Of a stretch of 64,000 bases of DNA, positions 56,342 to 64,000 are shown piece by piece. The translations under genes were made by a program, and so were the position numbers. The DNA comes from Paraconiothyrium sp. Pb-2020. Lineage: Eukaryota; Ascomycota; Dothideomycetes; Pleosporales; Didymosphaeriaceae. The stretch is from contig JAJUBI010000004.1 of the NCBI GenBank assembly GCA_022419385.1, positions 4,135,286 through 4,199,285 of the forward strand, written 5' to 3'. Each line of letters begins with the position of its first letter. Position 1 is the stretch's first letter. The notes beneath the pieces are model-generated. The model had not been told where the DNA came from, ran no database searches, and saw nothing but the letters and a program-made list of their open reading frames with translations.

Positions 56342-58052
56342 ATGGGTGAACGCGTCATTTTAAAGCGACATTCAAGCATTTTGAGATAAACGGACAGGAG
56401 GAACGACCAGTGATGTGCTATTAGGAGACACGTCCACAATTAATACGCTACTTCAAGGCTTCCTTTTGTTGTTGAATTCCTCCTTGAGCATTCTCGAAGG
56501 TAGGTCTTTTTTGTCCTGTCCCCGACGACCTACCAGATTTCGTCAAGAAGCAGTCTGAAAGAGACGGTAGAGAATTGCTTTACTTATCACAGCCAGAACT
56601 AGGATTATGCAATATAATTCCGTCCACGAGAGCAGAAGGTGAATACTTTGAAAATGCGCGCGGGAGTGTGAGGAGGTCTGAATGTGAGGTTGCTATTGGT
56701 CAATAGGAGGAATATAAGCCGTGGTAATATGGTATGTATGTATGCTCGGTGCAGCGATAATTTCAGAAGATCATATTATGTATAATCATGTGTACAACTG
56801 TTCGGTGGAGACTAAAGTGACTGCTCACTGCTCTGAAGAGCCGCAAATAGTTGGTTATGCCTTTTTGTGTTAAGCCGTAAAGCCATCTACTCCCATTACT
56901 CGGGCCATTCCTAACTCGAGTAATAAACCCCCAAGTGCCACCCATAGATCGAACCTTCGGCTGCGCGGTAACCTCAAATGCTCAAGAGATTGACGGCCAT
57001 AGCCACCCCTTCGTGGACTTGTATACTTGAACCGTGGCCTCGGTGTAGCCATCTGAAATCGCCCATGCGAGTGTACCGCAAAACGTGGCATACGGGGGCT
57101 AGCTCTGACCCAACAAAGCTCACGCGTGCAAAAGCTCCAAAGACCCCCTTGGATTGTTTGGCAAGAGACGGATCCACGACACAGGCGAAGCTGAAGAAGT
57201 CAAATGCGAAGGTGAAGCACTGGAAGTTGGCCGATTTCGCTAAGATATCTCCAGCCGCCTGTAGGGACCTTCGGTTGGCGCGCAACCACCGCTTTGGCAG
57301 GCTGACGCTGGTCCGGACTAACCTGGACCTTGCTTTGATTGTCGTTTCGCCCAAGAAGCAAGGCAGCTGTGTTAGTTCTTTCCTCAGCAGCGTAGGACTC
57401 AGCTGTGCTTGCCTCATGAGATTGCTAATGTTGCTTAGCACCCATTCAGGATCTAGACCGGCAAATCTGTCGCCAATGTGCCCCCGTTGATGGCAAGTTG
57501 GTGGAAGATCTCCCACAGGAACTGGACGTTCTCGCTTTCTGTAGCTTTTCTTGCAAATTTTGCCTATCAAACGGGCCAACTCTCCTCTCATCAGTATTAG
57601 AGGGCCAGAACAACGATAAAAAAAAGTCTAATCTCAGCCATGTCGTCTGATGAAGCTGAGTTGTGCAAACGGCGCTGGTTTTCATCGCAAGATCAGCTAA
57701 GAAGATTCTAATACCTCAACGGAACCGAATCTTCCGGAGACTTATGGACGGAGGCGATGACGATGAGGAGCAGAGGATGAAGTAATACTGGAGTCATGAT
57801 TCTGATAGCGACTCTGGTAGCGACTCTGGTAGCAACTCTGATTAAGACACTTTCGTATCTCGCTATCAGGAGTTCGGAGGTATAGCTATTCAACGTGGAA
57901 TAGTTAGGAAGTCCCATAGATGTTCTTGTCTCACCGTGCTGAGTGATAATGTTGGGATTATCGCTTTCACAGATGAAATGCATCAAGACATATTTATTAT
58001 ACCCCACATCGGACTCGCTGCGGAGGGTATCCTGGACGCTGTATATTCCCAT
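56342..58052. other. Intergenic with a doubtful open frame and a minisatellite
   Basis: About 1.7 kb between the HAD gene and the 3' end of the HET gene. A minus-strand frame at 56974-57591 (205 codons) has a coding-like middle (LDPEWVLSNISNLMRQAQLS) but opposite frames are open as well and no domain is evident. A 12 bp tandem repeat is at 57806-57841. No RNA gene was seen. Confidence 0.35.
57806..57841. repeat. Three-copy 12 bp minisatellite
   Basis: TAGCGACTCTGG occurs twice in tandem and a third copy follows with one internal change (TAGCAACTCTGA). It lies about 210 bp beyond the stop codon of the HET gene. Confidence 0.8.
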
Positions 58053-59894
58053 TCACGGTCCTTTCACGAGCCCATCGATAAGAAGGTGCAATGCTATGTG
58101 GTCCCCACTCAACCCTGCTCTCATCTCAACGTTGGTCCCCATGCCGCTCTCTGCGATCACAAAGATATCATGCCTCAAATCCATTTTCAGTATAGGATCG
58201 TGGATCTCCATCGGCAGCGCTTTCTTGATCGCTGCGTGCCACCGCAGTGGATCCACCCTTACGTCCGGCCATTTGCGCTGTATCGCTTTGCACCAGTAGT
58301 GCTTGCTCCTTCGATTGAACCCAACAATGACCTGGAAACTGGTTGACGAACCATATGGCGACGATTGTGCGCGCAGGAAGAGAACGGCAAAGAATTCCAA
58401 AGTAGTCGAAGGTATAGCGAGTTCATGAGTCTGCGGATCCCACGCCGAGGGCGGAAAGACGGAGGCTAGTTTGATTGTTGGTGGAATGGCGTGATTGTCG
58501 AAGCGGCGCTGTACACGAATGTAACGCATCTCCACAGCATAGAAGTCGCGCGGGATGCATAGCTTCTGTTTGACGTAGATCGACCGGAGCTGGCCTGTGG
58601 GCCAATCGTCAATTGGGACCAGCGAACCTGCTTCGACACGGGCGTACTGGTGGCCGCCATCCAGACACTTCAGGTATATGGCAATTCTCTGGTTCAGAGA
58701 ATTGCTACAGCGAATCAGAGCTAGAAATCGAGTTCTATCCTTGGGGTCGTTCAGGAACTCCAATTCGAGGTGAAGCCCTATAGCGGTCGCGCTCATAGGA
58801 AAAGTGCTAGTTGTGTTCTCGCGCTCCACAGAACGACAATCACGAAACTCGAGAGGTGAGCGTGCAAGTAGACCTCTGTAGGTAGACTTAGCTAGAGAGG
58901 ATTCTGGACCAACGGCTCGCCAGGCGAAGAGCGAATAGTCGTCCGTTGATTTGAGGATCTCTTCCTGGAGGCGGATGAAGGCCTTCTCTCCCTCTCCGTA
59001 AAGGAGCGGCATCTGGATGTCGAAAATACCTAGAAGACAGTATGCCATATCTTCTACCCGTGTTGTTTGTCTGTAACAAGCCCACGACATTCGTTCGGCG
59101 AGAGAAAGTTCACTTAGTTCGCCATTCTCTAGAACGAAGATTGGTATACCGGTCGCATCGGAGAGCTGCCCGAGGAAATCGCGCTTGTCCCCCATGAGTG
59201 TCCAGTCCTGGTAGTAGAAGAGTACAGATGTCGGAGCAACAAGCTCTTGAAGAGTCCAACCTCTGGTAAGCCACCGGGATTTCGTGAACGCATTGCTTGG
59301 CGCTTCAAAGGTCGTTTGTGTATCTATGGGTGCTGCAACACCCGGCGCAATGTCATTCAGAAAAACAAGACATACTGCCGACTCTTTATACCACTTGTAC
59401 ATAGAGTTGATGGACTCTTGGAGCTCCGCACTCGAAGTCTTGTCGATGCAGCATGTCTACGTGAGTTTTTGTTAGCTTCGACACAAATTCTGCTTCTCGA
59501 GTGGAAGACAAACATCTATCCAGATCCATTGGTATCCCAGATTTTTCGCTTCCCTAGCTGATTGGGTGATCTTGCGATAGCCCTCTCTTCTCATTAATGC
59601 ATCTTCGGTTGTATTTGGCACGTTCATTCCGACACCCCAACCACCCTGGACGAGCATCTCCATAGCCACCATTATCGCGCCAGAGTCATAGACTCCGTCA
59701 ACATCACCATCCTCAGAGCAGTCTGATCTTTGACTGCCGAAAGCTTGAGATACGGAGCGCATGCGCGTGATCAGAGACATTTCTTGGAATGTGACCTCAT
59801 CTGGCCCCCACGTGTGCGATAATATTGCATACTGCGGGACGTCTTGCTCGCTGAAGGTCTTGATTTCGAGTGTGTCGACATCGATTAGTCGCAT
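58053..59894 (-). CDS. HET-domain protein, heterokaryon incompatibility type
   Basis: Exons 59894-59514 and 59456-58053 join in phase 0 over a 57 bp intron and give 594 residues. The N-terminal HET domain has all blocks: MRLIDVDTLEIKTF, YAILSHTWGPDEVTFQEM, then GYQWIWIDTCCIDKTSSAEL, ESINSMYKWYKESAVCLVFL, FTKSRWLTRGWTLQELVAPT and the downstream ERMSWACYRQTTRVEDMAYC, LLGIFDIQMPLLYGEGEKAF and IRLQEEILK. HET domains act as cell-death effectors when fused to a sensor. The C-terminal 250 residues have no NACHT, WD or ankyrin repeat and resemble those of other stand-alone HET-E/DUF8212-type proteins of Dothideomycetes. An unusual feature is about 55 extra residues within the HET domain between MSLITRMR and GYRKITQSA, rich in Gly/Asp/Ser. 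No stop or frameshift is seen, so the gene is likely functional. It is divergent from the F-box-like gene. Confidence 0.88.
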
Positions 59895-60225
59895 GCTACT
59901 GTCAGCAGGGGCTGTGGCATTCGGTTGACGACGGTAAAAGGTGAGCGGTCGCGCCCGTGTAACTGGACGGAGGTGGGTTGCATAGCTCTAACTGCTTTTG
60001 GAATTGGCGTGTTTGCTCCCACACCTTTTCGCGGAACACTGGATTCCTACCTTTGTCTACGTCCTACACGGATTTCGTTCCTTCTTCAATACCCTAACTG
60101 GCTGCCTTCATCCTGTACCTCCTACACAGCCAATTCATGCAGGAGGCTCAGACTGGCATCAGGAGCAGCTAGGACTTTCTACCCGTACTTCGATCGTATC
60201 TTGCTGAAACCCAGGAAACCACATC
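59895..60225. promoter_or_regulatory. Divergent promoter of the HET and F-box-like genes
   Basis: Some 330-390 bp lie between the HET start and the first coding codons of the F-box-like gene, so both promoters must fit here. No factor site is assigned. Short frames in it are without domains. Confidence 0.4.
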
Positions 60226-60282
60226 ATGTCACTGGAACTTCGATGACCGCAGACGCGACTTCGAACGGCCGGACGTCGGAGG

Positions 60283-61727
60283 GTGCATCTCTATGACTTG
60301 CCCGATGAATTGCTGGCCGCAGTCACCTCTTATCTTCGACCGATCCGAAAATACGCGCCTGAGTCGTCAAAAGAATCCGAAACGCGTCTAGCAGCAAACA
60401 AAATCCAGAAATATTCTTTGTGGTCCCTATGTCGGACTTCCAGAAGATACAACCGTGTTGCTGAGCCTTACCTCTATGCCGATCTCATTCTCGATCCGAA
60501 TAAAACTCACGAAATCGAGAACTCATTGGATCATCTCCTAATTACCCTCATCTACGACCCTAGGCTTGCTAGGAATGTACGATACGTGGAATATCTTCCT
60601 TTCGCATTGGACTCTGTTTCGGAATCCAGTGCACGCAGCCTCCACATCATCAAAAGAGAAGCATGCAAGTTCTTCTGCCATCCGGCGATGTCAATATTCC
60701 AAAAGCAATATTCTCCAGGCAATGAACGCGGACTGGCTCAATTAGCGATGTTGCTGTTTCTTGTTCCAGACATATCACATCTCGTATTCAGTATCACGAA
60801 TCATCACGATCACGAGGGTGGTTGGCTATTAGCTCACGCGCTGGGCTTTGATTCATTATACTTTCCTCGTAGTTTTCAGGAAGCCTTATGGTGGAAGCCT
60901 AGCCGACTACCTAAACTCGAGCGGATACATCTTTCCTACGTCTCCGATGGTCGCCTCCGCGGTGACCCTGCAAATCTCCAGTTTGGTGCACGCACCAATG
61001 GAAGCTTACTTTCGTTGCGACACTACATCCAGGAAGGCGATGTCAACCCCGAATGGTCATCAATACCGGGTGCAAATGATGACTTACAGACATTGCATTA
61101 CCTTGGTACAATCATTTCACCCCAAAAAATTCACATGATCCGATTTTGCACGCATCTAAAATCCGTCGTCATCGACAGCTTGTCACACTACCAGTTATCT
61201 GGGGGCCCGTGGAAACCTTTCGCACTGTATAAGGCCCTTCAGCCAAGCAAACAGACCCTGCGGAATCTTGCAGTGTACCCTCATGGCACAATTCGAATCT
61301 CTGGCACTGCGCCATTCGCATCACTGAAGGACTTTTCCAATCTTCGCTCCCTCGCGGTGCCGACCTGGTTTTTCATGTCATGGCGTGTAGTCATGTCATG
61401 GCGTGCAGAACAAGAGCAAATGAATCTGAACGCGCACCGTGTAATCAATGGCTGAAAAGACTCGGTCTTGTCGGGTATGTTGAGGGCATTGGCGAGCAAT
61501 CAGGTGAATCAAAAGCCGTGTGCGCTTTGCTCACAGAGGTTTCCGAAGGCACACATGCTCTTCCTCAGCTCAAACGCATTATGTGGATTACTGAACGGCA
61601 AAATGCACCACCATCTACCCCAAAATTTCTGAAGAAGCTGTTGAAACACCGCGAAAAGAAGGATATCAACTTCGAGTGTGTAAGGCACCGTGACTTCCCA
61701 CTATACGACGACATTGAGGAACCATAA
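60283..61727 (+). CDS. F-box-like protein, start codon not found
   Basis: A long frame reads from a GTG codon at 60283 (HLYDLPDELLAAVTSYLRP, an F-box-type start with the conserved LPDELL) through SLWSLCRTSRRYNRVAEPYL, a leucine-containing repeat region (LPKLERIHLSYVSDGRLRG, LTSL-like SNLRSLAVPTWFF), to a stop at 61455. Splicing GTGTAATC...AATCAG (61439-61503) would join it in phase to ESKAVCALLTEVSEGTHALP and a stop at 61727, total about 459 residues plus the missing start. F-box proteins bring substrates to SCF ubiquitin ligases. No ATG is in frame upstream: an ATG at 60226 is in frame but six codons later a TGA intervenes, and an ATG at 60243 is in another frame. Either a 5' exon is missed or the gene is decayed at its start. 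An in-frame 18 bp tandem duplication lies at 61375-61410. Confidence 0.6.
61375..61410. repeat. In-frame 18 bp tandem duplication in the F-box-like gene
   Basis: The 14 bp word CATGTCATGGCGTG recurs after 18 bp (61374 and 61392). It encodes MSWRVV followed by MSWRAE, adding six residues without a frame change. Confidence 0.75.
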
Positions 61728-62720
61728 ATTCAAATCATCTCGCAAGTATCAACCGAAGAGACATCGTCAACTCCACCCTCCATTTGCAGACTCTCAGACA
61801 TCGGTCTATGGCGAAGCGAAGTCAACACAGGACCAGAACGCGGATTAAAGAAGCATCATGACCGCTTTCCTTTCTGTACCTTTGCTTTCAAACCATTCGC
61901 ATTGCACACCAGAAACACACGACGTGTTAGGAAAGCTTCTTACCTCAATGTTTATTCCAACGGAGTATTTTTTTTAGCATCAAAACATACACGACGTGCA
62001 CCACGCATGCTCCACCAACCGAATCCATTCTCCATTCTTTCCTTCACAAAAAGTACACAGCTCTCTCCTTTTCAAATCTACCACATTATTATATGTATAT
62101 CTAGCGAGACATACTACTTGCAATATCATTGGGTATCTTTACTATGTCGCCTTTCTACCGCACAACATGACCTTTTTAACGTCTACATGACCTTTACATC
62201 GCTCTACCACACTCGAAACATCAAAACTGCTCTAATCACCCTATAACGTCCCCCAACGCAGATAGACCAAAGCTGCGTATCAACAAAGCCACTACTTTCT
62301 CAGCGCATGCCCCACACAGCGCTGCGTATGATTGCTCCGTTTCGGGCTTCGGCTGCGAAAGGTTATACGATCGTCTGATTTCCACCCCTTCCCCCTTCCG
62401 TTACTAGGCGTTTCACGAGCTCCAGATCGTACCTTCACTCTAGTTGCTTGGAAGGAGCATCGCATGTCGTATCAAGTTAGCAAGACGAGGACTTCAAGAT
62501 CGATGTGCGCAGCGTGAGGAAAAGCGATAGAGCGACAGCGCAATATTCATGCCTAGCCAGACTCACGCCAACCAGGGAGGCAAGGCTCAAACGCGCGAAG
62601 CAGGAACAACGCAAATCTTTTATATCGTCTCTAAATGAGCATGCACATACCCTTCCCAATGCTACCCAACCCACCCGCTATGCAAACACACATCCCTCCC
62701 TATAACCATGCTTTTGCACC
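61728..62720. other. Intergenic between convergent genes
   Basis: About 1 kb between the F-box-like gene and the stop of glutamate-cysteine ligase. The part at about 61860-62220 is AT-rich with ACA/CAC words. Short frames only, no domain. Untranslated 3' ends of both genes probably occupy part of it. Confidence 0.4.
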
Positions 62721-64000
62721 TCACCTCCTCCGCCCCAACATTTCCTTTCCGAGCCCATCCCTCCCCTCCTCCCTCGTAATCTGCTCCGCCGCCTTCACAA
62801 GGTCAAATGTGATTTCGTCTCCGACCACGCTGTCCTTTTGATACTGCGGATGGCTCTGCACAAAATGCCTGATCCATTTTGCCGCCGTCCAGTACGTCCC
62901 GTCCGCCCGCTTGCGGATCAGATCCAGGTAGCGCGCGAGATCGCAGCGCGTCTCGACGTCGACGTTCATGCTGTCGAGGTAGCTCTCCACGAGGGGGATC
63001 AGCCCCGGGAAGCAGTCCTTGCTGCTATCCGAAGACGTCTGCCCGTTGATGACTTCGTTGATGGTCATGTGCTCGTATTCGTCTTCGACGGGGCCGAAGG
63101 GCGTGGGCGGGCGGCTGCCTTCGGCGGGGGTGGATGTGCCCGTCGAGTGCGGGTGCGAGCCGAAGGGGTTCTTGCGGAACCAGAATTTCTCGGTCGACAG
63201 GGCGTCGCGCTTGTGGGCGGTTTCCATGTTTTCGGTTACGCGCTGGATGGGGAGGTAGAAGTTTAGGTTGAAGCTGAGGATGGCGCGCGTGATGAGCACG
63301 ATGAAGATGCTGAAGGCGGCGTTTTCGAAGTCGGTGATTTGGATCTCCATGGGCCGGAACTCGACGCGCCAGCCCATGTCGGAGTTGGGCGGCGGGGGCT
63401 TAAAACGCATGTGTTGCCAGTTGGTGGATTGGAGGTTTTCAAAATGGTCGGCTTTGGAGAGATCCAGTGTCTCGAGGTCTTCGGCGAAGACGACGATGGG
63501 GTCACGGATGAAGAGATGCGCAAAGTGGGTGGCAAGAAGGTCGTCCATACCGCCTTCCACCAGGCGCTTCTTGATGTCTTCATCAACGACAAGATCTGGA
63601 TCGAGGTACTCGCGCCTTAAGCGTGGATCCTGCGATATGTATGTTGAGTTGGAAGCATAGCGGGACTTGGGTAGACGCCATCTTTCGTTCTGGAGTGGCT
63701 GGCATCTCGTTAATATCTGACGATGATACAGAAAGAACCCTGGGGGGTTGTCTTTACCTTCTCGCCAAGCTCTTCTGGTGTTCGATCGTCTACTGCTCTA
63801 CTAATTTGATTCCATCGAACATCAGTGTCAGCAAGGAAACCCTTATAGATCGGTGTCGCAGCCGTCAATGCAAGCAAAATTGGTCCAAGAGGGCTCAGTT
63901 GATCGTACATGGTACGACCTTCTTGGATGTTCTTGGCTTGGAATGTTATCTGCAGGCAACAGCTTCCCATACCAAAAGCCATAGCATCCATGTAGATGTG
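62721..64000 (-). CDS. GCS1: Glutamate-cysteine ligase catalytic subunit, 3' part
   Basis: The last two exons in the window, 64000-63758 (cut by the window edge) and 63698-62721, join in phase 0 over a 59 bp intron and give 406 residues of the C-terminal part. The enzyme joins glutamate and cysteine in the first and rate-limiting step of glutathione synthesis, in the cytosol. Characteristic blocks are IYMDAMAFGMGSCCLQITFQ (with the conserved cysteine pair), LSPLGPILLALTAATPIYKG, LADTDVRWNQISRAVDDRTP, HFAHLFIRDPIVVF, NWQHMRFKPPPPNSDMGWRV, EFRPMEIQITDFENAAFSIF and KDCFPGLIPLVESYL. A Pro/Ser/Thr-rich insertion (about HPHSTGTSTPAEGSRPPTPF) is seen in filamentous fungi. The N-terminal half lies beyond position 64000. 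No damage is visible. Confidence 0.95.

Noticed and set aside
56974..57591. A 205-codon minus-strand frame between the HAD and HET genes
   Set aside because: Opposite-strand frames are open too and no family is recognisable. It is kept only as a note in the intergenic entry.
57806..57841. CRISPR-like array
   Set aside because: The units are 12 bp, directly adjacent with no spacers, and the genome is eukaryotic.

Overview
The window looks like nuclear DNA of a filamentous ascomycete (Pezizomycotina, most likely a Dothideomycete such as a Pleosporales member). The reasons are: nearly all multi-exon genes have 46-120 bp GT-AG introns with CTAAC or CTGAC branch sites just before the acceptor; the gene content includes HET-domain proteins, a Leu3-like Zn2Cys6 regulator, a sterol-sensing Sre1 and a Bre2/CclA COMPASS subunit; genes lie 0.3-2 kb apart on both strands with no operons; and there are AT-rich, stop-riddled islands of the kind left by repeat-induced point mutation (RIP). 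Taxonomy is inferred from gene content only.

Layout. 1-13 kb: a GT25-type glycosyltransferase (-), a vacuolar-type DHHC palmitoyltransferase Pfa3 (+), a broken HET-domain gene (-), a flavin amine/polyamine oxidase (-) and a small MYND-finger protein (-). 13-27 kb is housekeeping: six-exon gamma-tubulin (-), a Pgc1-like glycerophosphodiesterase-fold phospholipase (-), epsilon-COP (-), a SAM methyltransferase (-), spermidine synthase (+) and NAD kinase (+). 28-38 kb: a Leu3-like transcription factor (+), an intron-containing tRNA-Ala(AGC) (-), a 2.2 kb decayed AT-rich island, an unrecognised multi-pass membrane protein (-) and an aromatic amino-acid decarboxylase (-). 38-50 kb: Bre2/CclA and bystin head to head, a DUF427 protein (-), an alternative NADH dehydrogenase (+), a small integral membrane protein (+) and a class I methyltransferase (-). 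51-64 kb: the SREBP-family factor Sre1 (+), a HAD hydrolase (+), an intact HET-domain gene (-), a divergent F-box-like gene without an in-frame ATG (+), and the 3' part of glutamate-cysteine ligase (-), which runs off the right edge.

How genes relate. Most neighbours are functionally unrelated, as is usual in such genomes. Loose themes are polyamines (spermidine synthase and a polyamine-oxidase-like enzyme about 10 kb apart), redox and NAD(P) metabolism (NAD kinase, alternative NADH dehydrogenase, glutathione synthesis), and membrane/lipid homeostasis (Pfa3, Pgc1-like, Sre1). I do not see a biosynthetic gene cluster, a CRISPR array or an intact transposon. The unusual material is the decayed HET gene, the tRNA gene with a structured intron beside the RIP-like island, and the HET/F-box divergent pair. 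Exon joins were checked by reading-frame phase by hand, not by alignment or RNA data.
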